A DNA stretch of 43,353 nucleotides from Fibrobacteria bacterium. Lineage in GTDB: Bacteria > Fibrobacterota > Fibrobacteria > UBA11236. The notes beneath the pieces are model-generated. The model worked only from the letters and a program-made list of their open reading frames with translations, was not told where the DNA came from and did not search any database. Positions 31,380-39,456 of the stretch are shown here, one piece after another. Position 1 is the first letter of the stretch, and each line of letters starts with the position of its first letter. The position numbers were made by a program, and so were the translations under genes. Location: the NCBI GenBank assembly GCA_021155885.1, contig JAJNBB010000022.1:1-43353 (forward strand), in the 5' to 3' direction.

Positions 31380-33766
31380 AACGCTTGTTTTTACTGGGGC
31401 TCCTCGCGCTCGGCGGGTGCCTGTTCAGCGCCCCGCCGGGGGGCACGGAAGGCGAGGGCCTGACCGGAATTCTCGTGGACACGCGCGGCGTAGGCGTGGC
31501 CAACGTCCGCATGCGGCTTTATCCCGAGAACGCGCCTTCCCTGGGCAAGGGAGAAACGCACCACGACTCCGCGCATCGCGACTCCGCGATGACCAACGCC
31601 AAGGGGCGCTTCGACTTCCCGCACGTGGCGAAGGGGCGCTACAAGCTCGCGGCTTTGCTGCGGCGCGGCGATACGACCCTGGCGCTGTACGTCCGGGGCA
31701 TCGTCTACGACGGGGGGCGCCGGGACATCGGCAACGCGGCCCTGGAACTCACCGGCGGGATCCGGCTCCATCTCCAGACCGGCGACGCCTCCGCGCCGCC
31801 GCCGGGAACGCAGTGCGGCGTGCCCGAGAGCCCTTTCCAGGGGGGCGTGACCGATTCCGGCGATTGCGTGGTCACCGGCTTGCCCTCCGGCGAATTCCAG
31901 ATCGAGATTTCCGCTCCCGGTTATCACCCCGCGCTTTCGGACGCGTTGACGGTGCTCCCGGGAACCGTCTCCGAGGCCGGATCCGTGGACCTCACCCTTT
32001 CGACGCAGCCGTACATCCCGGTGGGCCGGCATTTCCCCACGCTTTCCTCCACGATCGCCTTGTGGACTTTCAACGCCTATGCGACGGGCGCGGGAAACCG
32101 CTTCGACGATCAGGGGCCCGGCGGCTTTACCTTGTCGGGAAGCGTCCGCAGCGCCCTCGAACCCTCGCCGAAGGGCTCCGCCCTCATCTTCAACAGCGGA
32201 GGCGAAAAGTTCTCCACGAGCGCCGACACGGCCTTCGTTCCGGCGAGCCGCAGGATCACGCTCGAGGCGCGCGTGCGGCTATCCTCCTACCCCAACCCCT
32301 CGAACACCGAAGCCTCGGGACTCGTCGTGGGCCTTAAGGACGGCATTCGGCTTCTGATCGACGCCGACGGCGCGCTCCGGCTAGCGGGTCCCCAGACCGG
32401 GGTCGCGACGACGGATGGCGCGCCGGGCTGGGTGGAGGATGCCAGCGCCTACAGCGCGTCCAACCTGGTTCCCCTGAACCAGTGGGTGACCTTGGCCGTG
32501 GCGGTCGATCTCGATCCCTCGGGGTCACAGTCCTATGGTTATCTGAACGGCGTGCCGGTGCAGCTTTACCGCAAGGGCGGGCCCTTCGCCGTGGCGGCCA
32601 AGCCGGCGTCCTCGATCGTCACCGTGGGCAACGACGCCGTCCGCAACCAATCCTTCAACGGACAGGTGGACGAGGTCCGGCTTTCGAACGCCCTGGTGCT
32701 GGGACCGGGCCTGCCGCTGATCCGCTTGCCCGAAGACTCGATCGTCGCGCTCCCGGGGGTCTCCCATTTCGGCAGGACCGCTTCGACGGTCGCCTTGTGG
32801 ACCTTTGATTCGAAGGGCGGAAACCTGTTCGCCGACTCGAGCGGCAACGGTCATTCCCTGGCCGCCCCCGCGGCCGCGACGCTTTCTCCCTCCCCGCACG
32901 GAAACGCGGTCGTCTTCAACGGATCCATCCTCACGACAACCGACACGGCCCTGATGCTCGCCGGCCACGATCTGCTCACCTACGAAGCGCGCATCTGGCT
33001 GGACGCGTACCCTCCTTCCTCTTCGTTCAACCATGTGGCTCACGTCCTCGGGAATTACGGGGGGCTGGAACTTTTCATCGGGGACAACGGCCGCATTCAG
33101 GTGGTCGCGCAAAAGGGGCCCCTGCCCGACTGGCAATGGTACGGGGGCGAAACCTCGCCCGGCACCGTGCCCCTGGAAAAATGGGTTAACATCGCCGTGG
33201 CGGCCGACAAGCAAAACGGGGTCGTGTACGTCTACGTGGACGGCTCCCCCGTTCAGTTCTATGACGTGGCCGTAACGCCGGGAACGATTTTGCGGAGCTA
33301 TGCCGAGACGCCCTTCTCCATCGGCGCGAATACCCAGGACGGGCAGTACTTCCCGGGCAAGATCGACGAGGTGCGGGTCTCCGAGGGCTTGGTGCTCGGG
33401 GCGGGCCTTCCCGTTTTCGCCCACCCCCTGATGGTCTGGTCCGAAAGCCTGACGCCCGCGACCACGCCCGCCCCGTTGAGCCCCCCCTATGAAACCGCGA
33501 TCCAGCAGCCCTTCAATCTGGAATGGAGCGCCGTTTCCGGCGCCGGCCTGTACCATGTGCAAATCGCCGCCGACTCTACCTTCGCCTCGCCCCTCGTCAA
33601 CGATTCCCTGGTGACTTCGAATAACTGGACGATGACCACGCTTCCGGTCAACCAGGACTACTACTGGCGCGTGCGCGCGAGAAACGGCTTGGGCGCGAGC
33701 GCCTATACGGCTCCCCAATTTTTTACGGTACTCCGGGGGGGAGGATTAGGCGGTGGCGCGCAATAA
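31376..33766 (+). CDS. Modular surface lipoprotein with two LamG domains and FN3-like end, pair 2
   Basis: 796 residues. Signal LLALGGC (lipidated cysteine at about residue 15) and the shared tag GTEGEGLTGILVD. Regulatory-like beta domains follow, the second with CGVPESPFQGGVTDSGDC (paired cysteines) and VVTGLPSGEFQIEI. Two LamG-type domains come next, each closing with a KIDEVRVS- or VDEVRLS-type strand (FNGQVDEVRLSNALVLGPG; FPGKIDEVRVSEGLVLGAG). The last 100 residues are an FN3-like domain (LEWSAVSGAGLYHVQIA, YYWRVRARN), then a short glycine-rich tail. Close kin of the other two lipoproteins up to about residue 210. Likely a surface adhesin or glycan binder; ligand unknown. A terminator follows at 33827. 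Confidence 0.82.
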   Translation: MKRLFLLGLLALGGCLFSAPPGGTEGEGLTGILVDTRGVGVANVRMRLYPENAPSLGKGETHHDSAHRDSAMTNAKGRFDFPHVAKGRYKLAALLRRGDTTLALYVRGIVYDGGRRDIGNAALELTGGIRLHLQTGDASAPPPGTQCGVPESPFQGGVTDSGDCVVTGLPSGEFQIEISAPGYHPALSDALTVLPGTVSEAGSVDLTLSTQPYIPVGRHFPTLSSTIALWTFNAYATGAGNRFDDQGPGGFTLSGSVRSALEPSPKGSALIFNSGGEKFSTSADTAFVPASRRITLEARVRLSSYPNPSNTEASGLVVGLKDGIRLLIDADGALRLAGPQTGVATTDGAPGWVEDASAYSASNLVPLNQWVTLAVAVDLDPSGSQSYGYLNGVPVQLYRKGGPFAVAAKPASSIVTVGNDAVRNQSFNGQVDEVRLSNALVLGPGLPLIRLPEDSIVALPGVSHFGRTASTVALWTFDSKGGNLFADSSGNGHSLAAPAAATLSPSPHGNAVVFNGSILTTTDTALMLAGHDLLTYEARIWLDAYPPSSSFNHVAHVLGNYGGLELFIGDNGRIQVVAQKGPLPDWQWYGGETSPGTVPLEKWVNIAVAADKQNGVVYVYVDGSPVQFYDVAVTPGTILRSYAETPFSIGANTQDGQYFPGKIDEVRVSEGLVLGAGLPVFAHPLMVWSESLTPATTPAPLSPPYETAIQQPFNLEWSAVSGAGLYHVQIAADSTFASPLVNDSLVTSNNWTMTTLPVNQDYYWRVRARNGLGASAYTAPQFFTVLRGGGLGGGAQ

Positions 33767-33826
33767 GCCTGGGATAAAGGGAAGGTAGGCCGGGAACGTG
33801 GCCGCGAAAACGCAGGGGAGAGAGGG

Positions 33827-33857
33827 AACGGAACGGAGGAAACTCCGTTCCGTTTTT
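33827..33857 (+). terminator. Terminator after pair 2
   Basis: Perfect 12-bp stem AACGGAACGGAG / CTCCGTTCCGTT with GAAA tetraloop and a following T-run. It separates pair 2 from pair 3, so each pair is its own transcript. A second small stem (TTCCCCG/CGGGGAA) lies at 33873-33890. Confidence 0.88.
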
Positions 33858-33896
33858 CTTTGAGGGGCCGCCTTCCCCGAAAACGGGGAAAATTCA

Positions 33897-33919
33897 CAAA
33901 CGTTTGAATTTTTCAAACG
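33897..33919 (+). promoter_or_regulatory. Operator-like palindrome plus half-site, pair 3
   Basis: Perfect palindrome CAAACGTTTG (33897-33906), spacer AATTTTT, half-site CAAACG (33914-33919), then TTTTTTC. Spacing to the TAAATAAG element is 64 bases, exactly as in pair 2. Compared with pair 2, G becomes A in both left-type half-sites and C becomes T in the right half, preserving symmetry. Confidence 0.62.
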
Positions 33920-33960
33920 TTTTTTCCCGCGGGGGGCGCGCCCGGGATCCCGACGGGGGT

Positions 33961-33968
33961 TAAATAAG
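33961..33968 (+). promoter_or_regulatory. TAAATAAG promoter-like element, pair 3
   Basis: Identical octamer 23 bases before the ATG at 33992. GGGGT precedes it, similar to the G-run before the other two copies. Confidence 0.55.
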
Positions 33969-33991
33969 GTCATACACTTACCGGTACCGCC

Positions 33992-34855
33992 ATGCGACAG
34001 TCATCCGTCTCCTCTCCCGTCTCCGTCTTCCAGTTCCTGGACGCGCGGGATTTTCTACGGCAGGCCTATGATGCCGAAAAGCGCCTGAACAAGGATTTCT
34101 CCCAACGCTACATCGCCAAGGCGATGGGCGCGGGATCCTCCAGCTTTTTCAAGGACGTTCTCGCCGGTCGCGCGCGCTTAAGCCCGCCGCGGGTGGCGAA
34201 ATTCGCCAAGATGTTTCGCCTGTCCCCCAAGGAAACCGAATATTTCGAAAACCTCGTGCTGTTCACCCAGGCGGAGAACGAGGCGGAAAAAGACCGCCTC
34301 CTGAAAAAACTTTCGGGGGATAGTTCCAGCGGGGGCTACGCCATTCTCGAAGCCTTCCAGATGGAGTATCTGAAGAAGTGGCATTACGCGGCCGTGCGCG
34401 AGCTGCTCGCCTTCACCGACTTCCGCGACGAATACGAGGAACTGGGCAAAAAACTGGACCCGCCCATCACGGAGGCCGAGGCCAAGAACGCGATCCAGGT
34501 GCTGCTCAAGCTGAAACTGATCCGCAAGAACGCCCAAGGCTTTCTCGAGAAGGTGGACAAGGTGGTCAGCACGGGAATTTCGTCGGCCCAGGTGGCCGCC
34601 TTCAAGCCGGGCATCCGCGCCAACCTGGAACTCGCCGGGCGGGCGCTGGATGAATTTCCGGCGAAGATCCGCCCCTACTCCTACCTGACGCTCAGCGTGT
34701 CGGAAGAATCCTTCCTCCAGATCCGCGATATCCTGCGGGCCACCCGGCGGCAGATTCTCGACCTCGTCGCCCGCGACCCTGCCGTGGACCGCCTTTATCA
34801 ATTGAACATGCAGCTGTTCCCGCTTTCCAAAACCGTCAAACGGAGAAAATCATGA
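33992..34855 (+). CDS. TIGR02147 family regulator, pair 3
   Basis: 287 residues. N-terminal DNA-binding-like part: VSVFQFLDARDFLRQAY, SSSFFKDVLAGRARLSPPRV, FRLSPKETEYFENLVLFTQA. C-terminal part: KKWHYAAVRELLAF, LLKLKLIRKNAQGFLEKVDK, RPYSYLTLSVSEESF and RLYQLNMQLFPLSK. It is near-equal in length to its two paralogues and collinear with them without gaps. Stop overlaps the next start (ATGA at 34852). No Shine-Dalgarno is evident, so translation may start on a short leader. Preceded by the operator at 33897, which it may bind itself; that is inference from position and covariation. Confidence 0.87.
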   Translation: MRQSSVSSPVSVFQFLDARDFLRQAYDAEKRLNKDFSQRYIAKAMGAGSSSFFKDVLAGRARLSPPRVAKFAKMFRLSPKETEYFENLVLFTQAENEAEKDRLLKKLSGDSSSGGYAILEAFQMEYLKKWHYAAVRELLAFTDFRDEYEELGKKLDPPITEAEAKNAIQVLLKLKLIRKNAQGFLEKVDKVVSTGISSAQVAAFKPGIRANLELAGRALDEFPAKIRPYSYLTLSVSEESFLQIRDILRATRRQILDLVARDPAVDRLYQLNMQLFPLSKTVKRRKS

Positions 34856-37851
34856 AGCTCTGGAAAACCCTCGCCGGCCTGACGGCCTTCGCCTTGATGG
34901 TGAGTTGTGATCTGGGAACCCCTCCGATCGGTTCCGGCGGCGGAACCGAAGTCGAAGGCGTGATCGTGGACCAGCATGGGGCGCCCGCCGCGAACATCTG
35001 GGTCCGGGTCTACCCCGACACGAGCCTGTCCCTGTCGAAGGGAGCCGACGTCAACGCGACCTTCCTTGCCATTCGCGATTCGGCCCGCACCAACTCCAGC
35101 GGGGCCTTCAAGTTTCCCAACCTGCCCAGCGGGACCTACAATCTCGTCGCTTGGTTCAAACGAAACGATACGACGATGACCTTGTTCCGCCGCAGCATCG
35201 TGGTCAACGGGAACCTGAACCTGGGAACGGACACGTTGCGCGCGGCCGGGAGCCTGAAGCTCAAGGTCTCGATACAAGGAACCTCGATCAGCGGGGCCGT
35301 GTGCCAGATAGCGGGAAGCCCCTTCCTGGCCGTAAGCGACCTGGAGGGACATTGCACGCTCACGGGGCTGCCGCCGGGAGTGTACCATGTTTCGGTGAAC
35401 GTGGAGGGGCTGCCGCAAGGCACCACCGGACCGATCGCGGTCGTGTCCCTGCAGGTCACGCCCGCGGGAACGCTGAACCTGGTGTGGGTGGCCCCCGGCC
35501 CTCCCTTGACGCCCCCGGTGCTCACGGCTCCCGCCCATAACGGCGAGGCCCGCGACATCGCCACGCTTTCCTGGAACGCCGTCGCGGCGGCGACTTCCTA
35601 CGACGTGCAGGCCTCGACCGATTCCTCGTTCTCCACCTTGATCGTCAACGACACCGCCCGCGTCGGGCTCAGCCGCGCCTTCACGGTCACGAACGGAGCC
35701 GTCTACCACTGGCGCGTCCGCGCCCGAAACAGCATCAGCCTCAGCAACTGGTCCCCCGTCCGGAGGTTCACGGGCAAATCGACTCCCCTCGATTGCATCA
35801 TCGCCGCCAGCGAAGCGCCGGTATTGATTTCCCCCGCCCACCTGGCGAAACTAGCGAATCCCGTCGCGCTTTCGTGGGGCGCCACCTGCGGCGCGGCCGG
35901 CTATCGCGTGCAAGTGGGCAAGGATTCCGCCTTCAACAGCCTGGCCTATCAAAACGACTCGGTCTCCGCCCTGACGGTATCCGTCGCGCTTTCGGGATCC
36001 TTCACCTACCACTGGCGCGTAAGCGCGAAGCTCTCGACGGGCGCCTGGGCGGCCTGGTCGCCGGCGCGCATCTTCCAGACCGACAGCAGCGCGGCGCTCG
36101 CCAAGCCCGTCCTGGTGTCCCCGGCGAACGGCGCCTCGGGACTGTCCACAGTGACCTTGTCCTGGAGCAGTACGGTCTCCGGGGCGAACGCCTACGTCGT
36201 GCAGGTGGCCACCGATTCGATGTTCAACAACCTCGTGCGCGCCGACACCCAAACCACGATGACGCTGTCGACGGTGGCAACCAGGACCTACACCAACCTC
36301 GATTTCAGCAAAACGTATTACTGGCGCGTGTTCGCCTTGGGCTCCAATGGCACCTCGGTCTCGGAAAAGCGCCGGTTCACCACGGCCCCCTTCGTGGACG
36401 TGGTGCTGCTCAGCCCTCCGCTGCTGACGGCTCCCGCCGATTCCGCGATGAACCTCGCCCGCGTGCCCACTTTCTCCTGGGGTGCGGTCACGGGAGCGGC
36501 CTACTACCACATTCAAGTCTCCACCGTTTCCTCCTTCGCCACGGTGGCGTTCAGCGACTCTATGGTGACGGGAACGAGCAAGACCGGATATACCCTAAAC
36601 ACGGGCACGCGTTATTACTGGCGGGTACGGGCCAAGTCCTCGTCCACGGAGACGGGCGCTTGGTCGACTGTGCGCATGTTGCTCACGGAGTACCCCGTGG
36701 ACACGCCGAACGAAGCGCCCTGGTTGATGTCCCCGGCCGACTCCACCACGAACTCAAATGTGGTTCCCGTATTCGCCTGGGCTCCCGTCTCCGGAGCCGC
36801 CTATTATCACCTGCAAATCGCCCGCACTGCCAATTTCACCAGCCTGGTGTTCTCGGATTCGGCCTTCACGGGGTTCAGCAAGACCGGCATCACGCTGCTC
36901 TCCAATACCCGCTACTATTGGCGGGTACGCGCCAAATACGACTTGACCCAGGCGAGCGCCGGGCCCTGGTCCCCGGCCTACACGCTGACGACCGAAGGCT
37001 CCACCCCGGCCCCGTCCAGCGATTGGGATACGCGCGCCTCCGGCACCACGGTCGGCCTGTATGCCGTGGCCTCGCGGCCTTCGGATAGCCTGGTCGTGGC
37101 GGTCGGGGACGGGGGGGCGATCCTTACCTCGTTGGACAAGAATACCTGGACGGCGCGTTCCTCGCCCGTAGCGGCCCGTTTGAACGGCGTCACTTGGGGC
37201 GCCAACCAGTTCGTGGCCGTGGGGAACGGCGGTATCGTTCTCACCTCTTCCAACGGAACCACCTGGACAGCGCGCACCACCGGCGTAACGGCGAACCTGT
37301 ATTCCGTGATCCGGGACAGCGCCTACTTCGTCGCGGTGGGAGCCGGCGGTACCATTCTTTATTCGCTGGATGGAAGCACCTGGCAGGCGCAAGCCTCGGG
37401 CACGACCAACGCGCTTTACTTCATCACCTCGGGAGCGGGCAAGCTGGTGGTGGGGGGTGCGAACGGGACGCTGCGGACCTCGTCGGCCAGCACGATCCCG
37501 GGAGCGAGCTGGACGGGCGTGGCGTCCTCGACGACGAATGGCCTGCATGCGGGCGCCTGGAGCGGCACCCAGCTCGTCGTGGTCGGGGCCGCCGGCGTGA
37601 TCATAAGCTCGGCCAACGCGTCCACCTGGACCCAGCGGGCAAGCGGGACTAGTCAGAGCCTGAACGGGATTTCCGGAAGCGGCGGCAGCTTCAAGGCCGT
37701 GGGAGCCAACGGTGTCATCCTGGCATCCGTCAACGGGACCACGTGGACCTCGGAGACCAGCCCCGCCACCTCGGCCTTGTACGCCATCACCCGGGTAAAG
37801 TCGCAGTGGGTGGCGGTCGGCATCGGCGGGACGATCGTGACATCGTATTAA
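34852..37851 (+). CDS. Large modular lipoprotein: five FN3-like domains and a seven-bladed propeller, pair 3
   Basis: 999 residues. Signal FALMVSC (lipidated cysteine at about residue 19), tag GTEVEGVIVDQHGAP, then two regulatory-like beta domains (paired cysteines in GAVCQIAG and GHCTLTGLPPG). From about residue 220 to 720 come five FN3-like repeats, each with PxLxxPA at the start, a DSxF strand and YYWRVRAK/YHWRVRAR near the end. The C-terminal 280 residues contain seven copies of a VAVGxGGxIxTS-type unit with TWTARxS, a YCF48/sialidase-like propeller with one blade per copy. GGAG at good spacing precedes the start. Probably a long outward-facing surface protein whose propeller is the distal binding or enzymatic head. 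Confidence 0.85.
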   Translation: MKLWKTLAGLTAFALMVSCDLGTPPIGSGGGTEVEGVIVDQHGAPAANIWVRVYPDTSLSLSKGADVNATFLAIRDSARTNSSGAFKFPNLPSGTYNLVAWFKRNDTTMTLFRRSIVVNGNLNLGTDTLRAAGSLKLKVSIQGTSISGAVCQIAGSPFLAVSDLEGHCTLTGLPPGVYHVSVNVEGLPQGTTGPIAVVSLQVTPAGTLNLVWVAPGPPLTPPVLTAPAHNGEARDIATLSWNAVAAATSYDVQASTDSSFSTLIVNDTARVGLSRAFTVTNGAVYHWRVRARNSISLSNWSPVRRFTGKSTPLDCIIAASEAPVLISPAHLAKLANPVALSWGATCGAAGYRVQVGKDSAFNSLAYQNDSVSALTVSVALSGSFTYHWRVSAKLSTGAWAAWSPARIFQTDSSAALAKPVLVSPANGASGLSTVTLSWSSTVSGANAYVVQVATDSMFNNLVRADTQTTMTLSTVATRTYTNLDFSKTYYWRVFALGSNGTSVSEKRRFTTAPFVDVVLLSPPLLTAPADSAMNLARVPTFSWGAVTGAAYYHIQVSTVSSFATVAFSDSMVTGTSKTGYTLNTGTRYYWRVRAKSSSTETGAWSTVRMLLTEYPVDTPNEAPWLMSPADSTTNSNVVPVFAWAPVSGAAYYHLQIARTANFTSLVFSDSAFTGFSKTGITLLSNTRYYWRVRAKYDLTQASAGPWSPAYTLTTEGSTPAPSSDWDTRASGTTVGLYAVASRPSDSLVVAVGDGGAILTSLDKNTWTARSSPVAARLNGVTWGANQFVAVGNGGIVLTSSNGTTWTARTTGVTANLYSVIRDSAYFVAVGAGGTILYSLDGSTWQAQASGTTNALYFITSGAGKLVVGGANGTLRTSSASTIPGASWTGVASSTTNGLHAGAWSGTQLVVVGAAGVIISSANASTWTQRASGTSQSLNGISGSGGSFKAVGANGVILASVNGTTWTSETSPATSALYAITRVKSQWVAVGIGGTIVTSY

Positions 37852-37942
37852 GGGATTTAGAGGAGAGAGCGGAAGAGAAAGGCTGGGGAGAGAGGTCAAA
37901 ATCCAGGGAGAGAGGAGCCCCAGGGGTGGGGCTTCGCTCGAG

Positions 37943-37975
37943 AAAAAGGACGGGGGCGACCCCGTCCTTTTTTTT
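37943..37975. terminator. Bidirectional terminator between pair 3 and argA
   Basis: A-run, GGACGGGG, loop GCGA, CCCCGTCC, T-run. It is placed between convergent genes. The purine-rich stretch at 37856-37920 before it shows no coding pattern. Confidence 0.92.
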
Positions 37976-37986
37976 ATGACCGCGCC

Positions 37987-39456
37987 CTAAACCGTCTTCA
38001 TCAGGACCTTGGAGTTGCGCGCCGGGTTCCAGCTGCGCTTGCGCGCGGGCGGGAGCTGCGACACGGACACTTCCTTGAACCCCAGCCGCAAAAAGAAGTC
38101 GCTGGTCTGCGTCGTGAGCAGGAACACCTTGCGCAGGCCGGCCTTGCGGGCCTTCTGCAGCAGGTAGTTGACGATCTTGCCGCCCGTTCCCCGGTCGGCG
38201 TAGGCGGGATCGACCACGAGGGCGAGCAGTTCCGCGGCGCCCGGGCCCTTTTTATCGGTGAGGGGCTTGAGCGCGCCGCAGCCGTGCAGCACGTCGTCGA
38301 TTTTATAAACCGTATAGTGCTCCAGGTCGCGCGCGATGTCAGCCGGGCCGCGCTGCACGAGCACGCCCGCGTCCACGTAGGGCTGCATGATGCGCAGGAT
38401 CTCGGGGATGTCCGCCGACTGGGCCGGGTGGATGTGGTCGTACCCGTCCTGGTAGAACATGGTTCCCTGACCCGCGCTGCTGAACACTTCCTGAAGCAGG
38501 ATTCCGTCCCGGGCGCCGCTGACCACGTGCACGCGCTCCACGCCCCCCTCGAGGGCGCGCAGCGCCAGCGCCACCTGTTCCCGCGCCGCGGGCGCCAGGG
38601 CCTTCGGGAAGTCCTTCAAGAGGGCCTCGCCCTCGCGCCGGTCGAGGTTGGAGAAATAGCCCGACCGGATCTCGCCGGATTCGGCGAAGGGGCATTCCTT
38701 CACGACGGGGATGCCCGGCTGGCTCCCGACGAAGAACAGCTTGGTCGCCCGCAGCGCCTGCGCCACCGCGACGGCCAGTTCGCTGCTGTTCAGGTTGTAG
38801 TCCTGCCCGACGCTGTTCCACCCTATGTTGGACACGATCGGGATCAGGCCGTCGTCCATCATGCCCCGCATGAGGTCGTCGTTGATCTTCTCCACCCGCC
38901 CGGTGCGCTGGTAGTCGACCCCCTTGAGCACGCCCATCGCGCGCGCGCGCACCCAGTTCCCCACCACGCCGTGCGCCTCGTTCTCCGAAAGCAGAGAGAG
39001 GAGCGCGTTGGAAATGTTGGATGCGCCGAGCTTGACCAGCGGCATCGCCTCGGCGGTCGTGAGGCGCACGCCCCCGACGGCCTTCGACTTCACCTTGTAC
39101 CGTTCCAGCATGGTATCGATCGAGGTCTTCGCGCCGGGGACCAGCACGATGCGGATCCCGGTCTGGTGCAGCAGCACGATGTCGCGCACCAGCAGCGAGA
39201 ACAACGGAAGCCCCATCAGGGCGTCCTCGATCTTGATGACGAAGACCTGGTTGTTATAGCGGCGCAGGTAGCCGAACACCTCGCGGATGGCCTGGATGGA
39301 GCCTTCGGCCCGGGCCGGCGACGGCGCTGCTTTCGGGGCGGCCTTCAGGGTCGCTTTCACGGATGTTTTCGGGGCTGCTTTCGCGGGCGCTTTGCCGGCG
39401 GGTTGATTCGTCCGCTTGGCGGACTCATGTCTGCGGCTTTGCTTCACGGTTTTCAT
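37987..39456 (-). CDS. argA: Amino-acid N-acetyltransferase (N-acetylglutamate synthase)
   Basis: 489 residues. N-acetylglutamate synthase starts arginine synthesis by acetylating glutamate. The amino-acid-kinase-like part (about 50-320) has EVFGYLRRYNNQVFVIKIED, IRIVLVPGAKTSIDTMLERY, GLIPIVSNIGWNSVGQDYN. The C-terminal GNAT part has AELLALVVDPAYADRGTGGK (acetyl-CoA loop) and KVFLLTTQTSDFFLRLGFKE. Residues 1-50 are an odd alanine-lysine-proline tail (KAAPKTSVKATLKAAPKAAP) absent from typical ArgA. The start overlaps the stop of the TrpD2-like gene (ATGA at 39453), so they form an operon. Enzyme call is strong; the extension could be a mis-set start, but no in-frame ATG lies between it and the core. 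Confidence 0.9.
   Translation of the reverse strand: MKTVKQSRRHESAKRTNQPAGKAPAKAAPKTSVKATLKAAPKAAPSPARAEGSIQAIREVFGYLRRYNNQVFVIKIEDALMGLPLFSLLVRDIVLLHQTGIRIVLVPGAKTSIDTMLERYKVKSKAVGGVRLTTAEAMPLVKLGASNISNALLSLLSENEAHGVVGNWVRARAMGVLKGVDYQRTGRVEKINDDLMRGMMDDGLIPIVSNIGWNSVGQDYNLNSSELAVAVAQALRATKLFFVGSQPGIPVVKECPFAESGEIRSGYFSNLDRREGEALLKDFPKALAPAAREQVALALRALEGGVERVHVVSGARDGILLQEVFSSAGQGTMFYQDGYDHIHPAQSADIPEILRIMQPYVDAGVLVQRGPADIARDLEHYTVYKIDDVLHGCGALKPLTDKKGPGAAELLALVVDPAYADRGTGGKIVNYLLQKARKAGLRKVFLLTTQTSDFFLRLGFKEVSVSQLPPARKRSWNPARNSKVLMKTV

Noticed and set aside
36001-37840. Repeated blocks in the pair 3 lipoprotein as a nucleotide tandem repeat
   Set aside because: The repeats are visible at protein level (FN3 and propeller blades) but the DNA is too diverged to be a recent tandem array.
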